From: Ascidia mentula
Taxonomy: Eukaryota > Chordata > Ascidiacea > Phlebobranchia > Ascidiidae
Direction of reading: 5' to 3'
DNA: 64,000 nucleotides
Assembly: GCA_947561715.1 (NCBI GenBank)
Contig: OX387202.1
Coordinates: forward strand, 21,093,001 to 21,157,000
Made by a program: the position numbers and the translations under genes. The notes under the pieces were generated by a model. The model saw only the letters and a program-made list of their open reading frames with translations. It was not told the DNA's origin and did no database searches. Of the stretch, positions 49,784 to 60,718 are shown piece after piece; position 1 is the first letter of the stretch, and each line of letters opens with the position of its first letter.

Positions 49784-50567
49784 GGCTGCTTCACTCTGTG
49801 CAATCGTTTGGCAACTGAACGCTTGAAGCAAATGTTCTCCTTCTCATACGGCGCACTGTCACGCATCAATTGATGCATTGTTACGCCAATCTCTGCAAAA
49901 AATCAAATCTAGCCTAAGGCGTCGGAACACCTTATTGTGAATGAAAACATTTCTTTGATGCTTCTCTATGATGTCATAGTGCATCAAAAGTACGTTAAGG
50001 CCGTTCTCACGCGTCTTAACATATCACGTGACACAAACTTGCGTTGACGATTGCTATCTTACCAGTATTTGTGACTTATCTGTGGGTGTCACGACAAAAC
50101 TATAACACCTTAATTCTGTCAAGATTATTTTAAAAGGTTTTTGTTGTTGTACTAACAGGAAGGTCTCTTCACGCTGGATTTAACTCAACAGCTGTCTTGC
50201 TGACAAAGGCCTATTGTGGCTGCACTATTTTGCTTTTTGAGGTCGCCATTGAACAAGTTGTGGGGCCAAGTAATTGCCACCTGCAGTTAAGTGCGCGCCT
50301 TTGTCTGTGTCAATGGGAGTTGTGATGTCACAGATAGTTTTCGGAAGAGGATCTTTGTTTAGTAAACATTTATATTCGATGGTTCAGTGATTACGCTGCA
50401 GAGCTCTGCAACTCCACCACACATATCGATTGCAAAATATAAAACGAATATATTGACGTCACAATCCTGGCAATGTTGTTCCCATGCTAATGACGTCATC
50501 TCCACCTTTCTGACGCACTTTCATTCTTGATTTTCCTGCATCGTAAAAAGGTAAGTTTTGGGTCAAA
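49784..50567. other. Interval upstream of CPAMD8
   Basis: No gene is seen. Two TGACGTCA palindromes lie near 50455 and 50490. The first few hundred bases should hold the CPAMD8 promoter and the end nearest 50567 the RBBP5 3' UTR. Confidence 0.4.
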
Positions 50568-53307
50568 TCACGACTTTCTGTCACTTAAACCTTCTTTGGC
50601 AGGTTTTGGTGCTTTATTGCGCCCTCCAGTGGTTCGCTTCTTCCCTTTCCTTGTCCCACTGATTAGTGGATGTTCCTCACCACCAGCCGTACCATCAAGT
50701 TTGATACTTTGCACCTGTTTTTATGTAGTTAAGAAATCAAGTAAGCATAAAACGCAACTTTTACCTTTTGCTTTTTTAAAGCTGGTTCGGGTGAAACCTG
50801 CAAACCAAAGGGAGTGAATATCTTTCAGCATAAAATGATGAAGTAATAAACCTGATTGGTCGGGTCTACTGGTGGCAGAAGCACATTTTCCTCAGGTTCA
50901 TCAATTTCTGGAGAAATTGGTAAAAATCCAAGAGAGTCAGGATCTTGATCCTCTTCATCACTGAACCAATATCTTGTTAATAAAATCCATCTATTGTGAC
51001 TTACCTCACTTGCCTGCTACAGAAAGCTCTGATTGGGAGTATTGAGGTAACATCAACATCAATCTCAAAGTCATCTTGTTTTTTAGTAAGACTGGAATCC
51101 TCTTTACATCGATCTTCATCTTCCTCATCAAACTCTGATTCCCTCTCCTCATACTCAACGTTCTCATCCAGTTCAGAAAAGTCAGGGGCAAAAGCACTCC
51201 AGTTTTCCTGAAGACTTTGTTACATCATAAATGTTCATTTGTGGAACCTGATAATGCTTACCACTTGATTCTGAGCCCACACAGAAACAACTCCACTTGA
51301 TATTGAGCATAATATGGGACGGATGGGATGCCACTAAATCATCTTCTTTGTTAGAAACAAATTTAAATAGATTTTATTTAGGTAATACCACAACATCCAA
51401 GAGTTGTTCCCCCCTCATTCCTTGAAGAATTTTTACAAGATTTCCAACGCTTTTTTCCCAGATGTATAATTGATGTTGTTTTGCAGATCCAGCACAGATA
51501 AATTCACCGTCACCAGAAAAACAGCATTTCTTCCATGGTGTTCTGTAAATCAATACCTCCATTATTATCACATCATGTGTGGTTCATCAAAGCTATTTTA
51601 ATTAATTGTGCAATGATGGGTATTGATTTTGCATGAGGTAAACCAGTCTCTCATCTTGCATAGCTTTCAATGACGCAAGTTCAAAATGTTCGCAGCAGCA
51701 TTGGCATCACGAAAGATATCGGTTATTAATCATCAACAAAAGATCAGAGCACTTCAAAAAGAAAGGTGGTTGTAATGTGATATTGACTGTTAAATATACG
51801 AAGATGTTTGTTTTTGCTGCTATGTTGCAGAAACAGCAGCATCAATTACCAAATAATTACACATGGAACAGTTAAAATAGTATCAAAGCAAGGTTTGGGA
51901 GTGACTTGCAGTGTGATTATTGTTTTTATTGGATGTTTGGTGGTTTTTATGTTCTCAAGTCAGATAGGAGCAGTTTTTATTGGGATTGGTTTGTTTCTCA
52001 CCATTATTTCCATGACTATGCTATTTCAACAAAGGTCAGTTTTGTGGTCATTTGATTTTGCAAACAATTAATTTTTCTATCTTTGCAGGGACAAAAAATG
52101 TGGAAAAGTTGTTTTGAATGATATTTATATAAACTTCATAAATTCCCAACATCATGTTTAATGTATATATGGATATATTTGCAACAATAAATCATTACTT
52201 GTTGACAAGATCTTGAAGTTTTTGAATTGGTTCTGGTTCACCACTTTTTCCACACATGACCACTTCTTTGCCGTCGTACACTCTGATTATTCTGTCCGCA
52301 GTATTTACCAAAAAGCAACTTGAACAAACAAATAATTTTAAAAACTTTAAGATGTAAATTGAATCTGTTTTCACCTTCCTTTTCTTGAGAACTCAATTTG
52401 TTTTATTGCATTATTTGCTGTTCCAGTTGTTACTTTAAATGATGCAATTATTTTTAACGTCTTGACTTTTATAACAGCAATTCTTCCTTTAGAATTTCCT
52501 GTGTAAATGTGATGACCACGCCGATCGAATGATGCAACGATATTGCTGTCTGTCTGCAAATACAAAATTCACCATTTGTTGAATTGCACTATTTTAAAAC
52601 ATTGTGTACCCTGTGTCAAAAAAACATTTTTATAAAAGTATTCAAATGAAATGAAATTGCATTGATATGTTTACAATTGTTTGTACTGTACATACATCAT
52701 CAACTGTTGGCAGGGGAAGATGGTCTGCATCAATCTTTAACAATACTGGTGCAGGTCGCAAAGGACAAACAAGAACAGAAAAATTATCACGAGGAGCAAA
52801 CTGTACTTTCATGATTGGTGTGGGAAATCTATACGTATGCAAGCATTCACCGGACAAAACATCCCAGATGCAAACTAAATTGTCTGTTGAAGCAGACACA
52901 AGTTGCCGTCCATTTCTTGACCAACTAAGAAGTCAACATAATTATTATACCAGAGCACAGTATTGCCAACTATTTACCAACTGTACTACCTCAATGAACA
53001 TACAGGATGTGCATGGGCATTATAGACTTTTGCAATTCCCCGGGTTAAAAAATCCCAGACAACAATTCTGCCATCATTGCAGCCAACAGCTAATAATGTT
53101 CCATGCCGATTAAAGGTGCAGGTAACAGCCATTGATCCAGTGTCAAGTGTTCCATCGGCCTCTTCTGGATAATTTTGACCAAACGACTCTGAAATCCAAT
53201 TTTATAGTTTTTATGCAGGTGATATAAAATCATGAGTTTATTTTCGTGATAATACAACCATAGCATGCATATATGCCTATAGGCCTACCTAACAACTCAA
53301 GATTCAT
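50568..53307 (-). CDS. RBBP5: RBBP5, WD-repeat subunit of COMPASS/MLL complexes
   Basis: Eleven minus exons: 53307-53289, 53188-52990, 52924-52696, 52553-52375, 52318-52199, 51542-51389, 51333-51262, 51207-51005, 50960-50852, 50797-50765 and 50714-50568, giving 487 residues (human 538). The match to RBBP5 is long and colinear: SFGQNYPEEADGTLD, TCTFNRHGTLLAVGCNDGRI, SASTDNLVCIWDVLSG, VASFDRRGHHIYTGNSKG, NTADRIIRVYDG, TPWKKCCFSGDGE and the hinge ENWSAFAPDFSELDENVEYE that docks WDR5 and ASH2L. The beta-propeller supports H3K4 methylation by MLL/SET1 enzymes. The C-terminal tail is shorter than in vertebrates. Intron 5 contains a gene on the opposite strand. UBXN6 starts 260 bp away, head to head. 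Confidence 0.96.
51686..52161 (+). CDS. Small two-pass membrane protein nested in an RBBP5 intron
   Basis: Three exons, 51686-51765, 51831-52034 and 52089-52161, join in phase to give 118 residues. The N-terminus is basic and helical (MFAAALASRKISVINHQQKI). Two hydrophobic stretches lie at about residues 55-73 (starting VTCSVIIVFIGCLVVFMF) and 77-93 (AVFIGIGLFLTIISMTM), followed by a short soluble tail. The whole gene lies inside RBBP5 intron 51543-52198 on the opposite strand. Its AATAAA (52186-52191) is only a few bases before the RBBP5 exon, so the 3' UTR probably runs into that exon. I do not recognise the family with certainty. Confidence 0.72.
52186..52191 (+). terminator. Poly(A) signal of the nested gene
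   Basis: AATAAA 25 bp after the nested-gene stop codon. Cleavage 10-30 bases later would fall inside RBBP5 exon 52199-52318, making the two transcripts complementary there. Confidence 0.6.
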
Positions 53308-53566
53308 TTCATGCAATAACTTTCCTCTTCGCAATTTTTATGTTTTTCCTTGAGAGTGGTAAAATATTGGGCACTGAAGACTAACTAAATGGATACTGTT
53401 GACAATTTAAAGAAAACCAAAGCAACGTAAGTTCGTAAATAACAACCTCATTTTACCGCCGAGATTTACAGAAATAAAAGTATTATTTTCACGGTACAGT
53501 GAATTTTGCTGCGCTTGATTGCTCTCGGTCAATTCCGTACATATCTCGCAAAAAGTTTTAGCAAAC
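53308..53566. promoter_or_regulatory. Shared upstream region of RBBP5 and UBXN6
   Basis: The two start codons face away from each other 259 bp apart, so this short stretch must carry both promoters or a bidirectional one. The sequence TTTTAGCAAAC directly before the UBXN6 ATG could be a trans-splice acceptor. The role is inferred from position. Confidence 0.45.
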
Positions 53567-56270
53567 ATGAAAAAGTTCTTTAACAAGCTTAAAACAGATG
53601 CGAAGTTTGCTAACGCCGGAGAAGGTCACAAGTTAACTGAGGACACGAGGTTGGTACCCATAATGGTTTGTATTCCATTCTTTTTGACATTTGTGTTACG
53701 ACAGAACGTACAGACCTACTACATCCCAAGACAATGAAAGCATTCGTCAGAGACCAATGGCTGCTTCTCAAATGCAGGCAGGAAGTGCGGCGCTGGAAAG
53801 ACAAAAAAAGTCATTGAGTGAAACAAAAACTGTGATTCCAAAAGTTATACGCAATCGGGTGGGCTATGGTATATTATCCTATACAAAACAATTCACTGTA
53901 ACTTTCAACATTAGCAAATTTAAATATAATTTTGTTGGTTGGTTTGGGTTAGTTGTTTAACAAGTTGTACCATTAGCTCAACAGTGCAATATATTACATC
54001 ATTTGTTGGATGGTATGTATGTTTAGATTTTACCTACCACAATCCTTAAATCATGTAACCTCTCAGATGTTTCGTAAATATTAGCTATGATAAATTTATT
54101 TTAATTTAAACCAATTTTATATGGTAACAGTTCCAAGCAGACTGCAACAGAATATTTACTAATTGAAACAAGTCATTTGACAATGTGAAATGGTCAAACA
54201 CCATGGTAATGCAACAACAAAAAATTATAAAAACATCTTTTGTGTTCTTTAAGCAAAAAGGCATGTTTATTCTTCAGCTTGGGTGTCATCTTTACATACA
54301 ATTTCAGGTGGACAAGGAAACAGATCATGAAACTGCAAGTTCAAAACGTAATAATAATAAATATATAAGTTTTTTAATTTCCACCAAACTCAACTGTACC
54401 CTATGTCAAACTAAGTATGTGTTGATTATTTTTGTTTTTGCTTTTAGTACAAAGCTTAAAAACAACTTAAAAAATTTAAAAGTTTACTTTTCCAGCTGGT
54501 AGCACTTTAAGCAAGGGTCATCCTGATGGTACGATATCATATCACTGTCCTTTTACAAATGCAATCATTCCCAAATCAAACTTAAGAGATTGTGTGAGAG
54601 AAATTCTTTTAAAGGTAATTTGATATGTTGAAAATTGTGAATACCATTTCAGTGAAGCTTTTGGTTGGTAAACTCACAAGTTGTATTTAAGTTTATATTT
54701 TGGACATGGTATCTGAAGTACTGCACAATATATTTTTCCATTGGTTTAATTTTTTTTTGTTGCCTAAAAATGTCCATTGTGTGACATTATTTTTACCAAC
54801 TCCAATCCAAGTTCATAATCCTGTGTAAATCTAATTGAAAGCCACATGTTGAACCACAAGAATTGTCTGAGTAGTGCAGGATTTATTAATAAATTCCAAA
54901 AGTCCTGGTAATTATCATGTTATTTTATGAAATTGTTTGGGTAGAAATTAGGTGAAGATGATGTTGAAGCCTCTGTGCTTATGATGAAAATGCTCAACAA
55001 AAAGCAAGATATGGTGGAAACGGCCATCATGACCTTAAACAAGTGATTTGCTTCTGTGGCGAATGCTTATTTAAATTTTTATACATTAAAACTTTTATAG
55101 GTATATCAACAATGTAATAGATCATCCAAATGATGAAAAATACAGAAAAATTCGAAAAAACAATCGTGTCTTTCGTGAAAAAGTTTCTTTGGTTGAGGGG
55201 AGTGAAGAATTTTTGGAGGCATGTGGATTTAAACGAACACTTGATGGAGGTATTTTAAAAAGTGTTTAATATGTGCATTTTTAGTGACCAAACTTTGACA
55301 TATTAAACATGCCAATCCAATTTAAAGCCAATATTAAAGCATGCTCCTTTATTTTGCATGATTTGGTGAAAAAACACACAAACTATTTTTTGCTTTTACA
55401 AAATCAATAAAATTTGTTTCAGATCAAGAAATTTATTTTATCTTGAACCAAGTTGATGAAGAAAGCTTGAAATCAAATCTTGCCAAGATTATGAATATTC
55501 AAAAACCTCCAATAAAAATTTATAGAGATACCAAGGTGAAATAAAGCCATCTTGTGATTTTTTTAATGCCACCAACCTTTGTTTCAGATTTTCCACCTGC
55601 AATCCTCAACTGAGCAAGGAGAAGAATTATCTGATAGTTTTTTTACTTTAACTACACAAGAAATTAAACAGGAGCAACTTGCCAGGTGACACCAAACCCT
55701 TGACACATCGCCATGACAGCAAACCATAGTGGTTACATATACATTGATTTGATATAATTGTTTTTTATTTCAAATTTTGCAGAGCTAATGAAATTGAGCT
55801 AAGCAAACAACTAAGAACACGAGCAATGCGGAAGCAAGACACCGTTAAACCCAACTATAAATACTCGCGTATAAGAATTAAATTCCCCGATGGAAAAATA
55901 CTGGAGGGTAGTTTTGTTGTCAATTATTTGATCTGAATTTTCACTTAGTTACTTTAATTTCCTTGCAGGAACATTTGAAGCAGATGAAACAGTTTTTAAT
56001 TTGATGGAGTTTATTCGACAACACATTAACATTGATTGGGCAGTTTTTGCTTTAAAATCATCTACTGGTGCTGTGGTTGGCAATGAGGAACAAGCACTCT
56101 ATGAAGCTGAATTGGTTATTTGCACTAAACGTGTTTTACCTGCAAACTATTATATGCCAAATTATGTTTTAAAGGTTCCCAGTGCAGTGCTTAACCTAAG
56201 CTGGAACGAGGAAATTTACAACCAAATCCTTGAAGAACAGGGAATCGCTCTTCAACTTAATAACTTGTGA
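53567..56270 (+). CDS. UBXN6: UBXN6 (UBXD1), PUB- and UBX-domain p97 cofactor
   Basis: Ten exons: 53567-53649, 53705-53858, 54308-54347, 54496-54614, 54945-55042, 55101-55249, 55423-55535, 55588-55685, 55783-55907 and 55969-56270, giving 426 residues (human 441). It starts MKKFFNKLKTDAKFANAGEGHKL, matching the vertebrate N-terminus that binds p97. The PUB domain spans about residues 160-260 (NVIDHPNDEKYRKIRKNNRVF). The TTQEIKQEQLA motif and AMRKQ linker lead to a UBX domain (YSRIRIKFPDGKILEGTFEA). The 40-bp exon 3 is chosen because it keeps the frame and gives IRNRVDKETDHE, similar to human IRNQVRKE; skipping it with another donor is also possible in frame. The protein recruits p97/VCP to endolysosomal sorting and lysophagy. 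Confidence 0.94.
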
Positions 56271-56482
56271 TCAAATCATTTTATTGTGTTATATTATATG
56301 AAGCAGTTTTGTGCAATGTCACTTTTTTGGTAAATTAAACAAAAATAGAAACCTGAAACCGAGCGTGGGAATATCAATTGTTGGATTTTATGGGTTTTTA
56401 TTGGGTCTCTGTTTCTCATTGCATCTGCAACATATATTTTAGATTAAACTCCATTCAATATTGCATTCAATGCATGACCAAT

Positions 56483-57203
56483 TCACCTTTTCTTGGTTTT
56501 CATTAGTTGAACAGAATTTCCCATTTCTGCCTGCAGTCGCCTAAAATCTTCAGCATTTAGAAAAGTTATGTCAGGAAGAATTTCTCTGTTCCACTTTCCA
56601 AGTTCTTTTCTTCCAGTTAAAGTTACTGAAATAATTTGGCATTACAAACTTTTGCACGATAATTTACAAATGATGTCTTGGAATTTCATGGATTGAGCCA
56701 AATGAAAACTTGGGATGTGACAAACTATGTACTTCTTTCAGGCCAAAACATGACATTAAAAGGTAGAATTATAGCAAGCTAAAATCCACATAGAATTAGC
56801 AGTCAGTTTAGTATGTGCTAGGGACAAGTTACAATTTGTATCAAACCTTCATCCACACTTTCTACGACAAGCTCTTCTTCAGTTATGCAAGGTAAAGTAA
56901 TCTGGTGATGAACTTGCTGCCCTAAACATAAAATAGCCACCACTGACTTTTTTAACAGATGTTTTATAGAAAAGCTACCAGATCTTGGCTGCATCTTGTT
57001 GAAAAGTAAAGAATTTTGTTTGACCAAAACATTCCTATTTTGTGTAAAAGCAGAACCGTTGAAAGTCATCAAATTTGTGGTGACAGAAATAGCTGCAAGT
57101 ATTACATTTGCTGTGATATTTTCTGTGTGTGTGTATTTGCAAAATACACCAAACCTGTCAAAACTGCATTGTTGCTTGATGTTGATGGTCTCTTTTTTAC
57201 CAT
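56483..57203 (-). CDS. Small protein of unknown family, possibly operonic
   Basis: Minus exons 57203-57155, 57092-56847 and 56625-56483 join in phase and give 145 residues from MVKKRPSTSSNNAVLT to LMKTKKR. The sequence is basic at both ends and contains SIKHLLKKSVVAILCLGQQV and TLTGRKELGKWNREILPDIT; no signal peptide or clear membrane segment is present. I do not recognise a domain. The gene follows the two-pore-channel gene on the same strand: its first possible acceptor (at 57258) is only about 42 bp past the AATAAA of that gene. An out-of-frame ATG at 57256 precedes the chosen start, so the 5' end is uncertain. It is convergent with UBXN6. Confidence 0.6.
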
Positions 57204-57301
57204 AAAAGAGTCAACTGAAAAGTTTTTTGTATCTCCAAGTAAATCTTTTGTTTCATGCTGTGAATAAAGGTTTAAAATGATGTGATTTAGGTTATTTAAT
57301 T

Positions 57302-60300
57302 TTATTTCACCTCTTTATCTCGTTGCTTAGCCTCAGTTTCATCATTATATATTTTGTTGGAAAGTTCCACAACTATTGCTGATATCACATTAAGAACAAG
57401 CATTTGCATCAGGGCATAAAAGAACACAAAATAAATACAAGTCCAAGGGTCCTTCTCATCCATGACATAATGCATTACCTTGTAACACAGTGAAACTAGA
57501 CTGGTGGATTTATAGTGCATGTAAGTTACCTTATGCCAGCTTGAACCAAGGCTTATTTGGAACAATGTCAATAAAGAGCAGCCAAGAGTTTCAAATCCAT
57601 ATTTGCAAAGTGATATTCCTGCAGGCAGGGTATTGTCAGTGTCCAGCTCTAGCAAATACCATTGTTGGTTGTAAGTGATTTAATAATTCTTTAGGCTCAC
57701 CCCCAAAGCATTCCATGCCAAGTATTCCATATGTATAAAATGCTGAACAAGTTACGCAGAGTAGTGTAAGCAATGCTGGAGCCAATCTTCTCAGCCAATG
57801 AAACATAGATGATGACTTCCTTCACAAGTTTAATAAATCTTAAAACGCTATGTAAAATGACTGTATGACTTTAATTAAATAAAAAAAACCTTTAACTAAC
57901 GAAAGTTTATTGATCAATTTGAAAGATAGTACTTGAACCTTTTAAAACCTGTCAATCTGATAACCATCGCAAGCAGGGCAACAATTGGGATCCAGCCCTC
58001 ACTCCAACTTGCAACATTTGTGACCCCAACATAAATCATACAAACAAGAGCAATAATTAGCATGAGGACATGAAGTAACATCTCATGCAATATGTAACTC
58101 ACACCAAGAGCTATGAACTAAAATATGCAAATTGTTACTTTAGTTTTGAAAGTGAACTGTGGATTTCTACCTGCATGAATGTGGACAGGAACATGATAGT
58201 TAGCAAAGTAATTTCTAAGAAATAAACAATTTTTGATGTCTCCTGCGTCATTCCATACCATACAACAGCAAATGGGACAACAAAGACAATGTTGACAGCA
58301 AGTGAAAAAATATAAGCCCATTTTGTACGTAACCACATTTGACAAATCATTGTTATCCACTAAAAGGAAGAATAGAAAATTTGGTCAAGAAATTACAAAT
58401 AAAAGTATAATTTTGCCTCTCCACAAGTAAACATTGCATCACAGTATGAATATCTCCTGGGGGAAGCTTCCACTTTCCTTTGAACTTTGGTTTTCTCAAC
58501 AATAAACTGAAACTTCATAATTAGTATTCTTGCATTTCGAAACAAGGGATGGTTGCAAACCTGCATAACACTTGGCAGGTAAAACATTTCGAAAAGATTA
58601 AAAGTCCAATAAGATTCATCAGCAATATCTTGTGTTTTGTCATTATTAGCAAGTTCCTTTAATTTCTTGAATCGTTTTTGTATTTCCAGCTGTGTTGCCT
58701 TGGGCTTCAATTCCATCAGTAATCTACAGTTTTTGTGTTAAACACAAACACATCCGAGACACACACGAGACACTGACCCCTTCCAGTGCTTATAATGCAC
58801 GTCACCATGTCGGTCTACATCCAGAATCTCAAAAGCTTTAACAAGACATTGCCTTTCTCTATGTCTTTCTTCCTTCACATTTTTAATATTTGCATCAACA
58901 TAAAAGTCATAGATCCGTGCAACAAGTAGCGCATACAACATAATCTGGAAATATGTTGTTCGTTTTTTAACTATATGTGTGTTTTAGGGCCTTAATTTAA
59001 CTAACCTCCCCAGTCATTATAATTGTAACAAAATATATAAGTACCGCACTTCCATGTTTAACATATGCTGGAATCATGAATCTAGGATAACTTCCACCTG
59101 TATGATAAACCTGGGTCAAATCATTGCACAGTAACATTACATACCTCACCTGTCATGAGTACAAACGTTTCCAGTATTGCAATTCCGGTATTATTAAAAG
59201 CTCCTTCGTATATTCCATCATGTTGAGATTTAACAACGTCTAATCATAGTCGCGTGCTTCTACAACAGCTTGAAATAATGACAACAAATCCTTACCGTTT
59301 CCAACGTAGGTGTAGACAAATAGGTGAACTCCCACAACCGCAAACACAGTGACGTAACCAAACATGATCAATAAAAATTGCAAAAACTTGGGAGTAACCC
59401 TCATCATGACTAAACCTGTGCTGTTGAGTTTAACCATAGGTGAGGTTTTGATACTATGATTGAATATTAGAAGAAAAATACTTTCGTAACGCTTGGATTC
59501 TAAATATTAGCAAAGCTGAACGGAATGAACGGAATAACATTATTCCTGCTGCCGCCGCCAGGATGTAGTCAATCGAAATCAAAATAATTGATAAAAAGTA
59601 CCTAAAAATATTTACAAGTCGAAATATTTTAAAAATATTTGTATATATTCTAATACTTACAATTTATTGTGTGTAAAAGTAAAATACAACCTCGGCCTCG
59701 AATAGACCATGTTAAGAATGACGTCACATGAGTAAATGACGCAACAAACAATTCCGCCCCAGAATGCCAAGCGGTTGATTCCCTTTGTTGCTTTTGCAAC
59801 CATCTGTACCGTGACAAGTTCAAATCGGCCACTTGATAAACGAATATGAAACCATTTAACGTTTTTTTCACCTGCACGGGTTCGAACGACGACAAACAGC
59901 AATGAAAAGTGACAACAAGGAATAATAATGTTGAATATACGAAGTGGGAAGTCACGCTCAAACACCTGCAATATTAACACATGAAATGCTTGTTGGGCAA
60001 TATATAATTCCACAACATCACCACTTAGCGAAATGCCGTTTTTCAGCAATATTTCGGGCTAATCCAGATGTGTATAGCCTCCCAGCCAATGCATCTTCCA
60101 CATAGGCAGCGCTTAGTTTGTATCTTCATTAAGACGATTAAACGTTACTTTAAATTTTTAGCACACATTAATCTCTAACCCTAAACCTCTTACCGAAAAG
60201 TTTGACTTTCGATGATTTTAGATTTATTTCTTCTCCGAGGAAAGATTATTTTTCGAGTTTTATTTGTCAGTTCCATCGCATGCAGAGGTTTCCAACCTTA

Positions 60301-60718
60301 ACTATATCGCTCACCACCCCAAGCACACTTGCTACCGACCACCTAGGTTAAGAAAAAAATGCGTGAGTTGTAAATAATCTTTCCTAACCATTCATAACAT
60401 CTGGCTTTTAGCATGGGATCAAAAGGATAAATTTATAAAACAAAATATTTATGAAAAGTTTTAGTGCTTTCTTAATATTTCAACTTCAAAAAGTAAATTT
60501 TTATTCTCGTCGATCATATTTAGCGCACCATCGAAAATACTGCATTACATCATTTACCCTTTAACCAACTCTCATGTTTTGCTGTAAGTTTCACTTGCAA
60601 GAAAACATGAATTAAAAATATCACTCACACTAGAAGGAAAATGCCTTTGCTCGGTGAACAGTCCACTAACGAATACAAGGAGAACTGTTCCTATGAAACG
60701 GTGCGGTTTTGTTGACAT
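57302..60718 (-). CDS. Two-pore-channel (TPC) homolog with unusual filters
   Basis: A multi-exon minus gene. The first exon 60718-60629 (MSTKPHRFIGTVLLVFVSGL) is tentative. At about 60110 a TPC-like AAYVEDALAGRLY segment begins, then I-S1 (HFVYSTLLFLVVTFHCCLSS, followed by FEPV), I-S2 to I-S4 (SFRSALLIFRIQALRK), I-S5 near 59240-59440 (FLQFLLIMFGYVTVFAVVGV), pore loop I plus S6 at 59097-59006, an EF-hand-like linker (DVDRHGDVHYKHW), and a second six-helix domain from about 58350 to 57302, ending in pore loop II and S6 (LMQMLVLNVISAIVVELSNK). Two six-helix domains joined by such a linker define TPCs, endolysosomal Na+/Ca2+ channels. The S1-S2 exon junction is unresolved. The paralog class (TPC1, 2 or 3) cannot be assigned. 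Confidence 0.82.

Noticed and set aside
59650-60049. Two overlapping minus-strand frames read as separate proteins
   Set aside because: Both contain TPC helices and are better explained as adjacent exons of the same gene with a small intron between.
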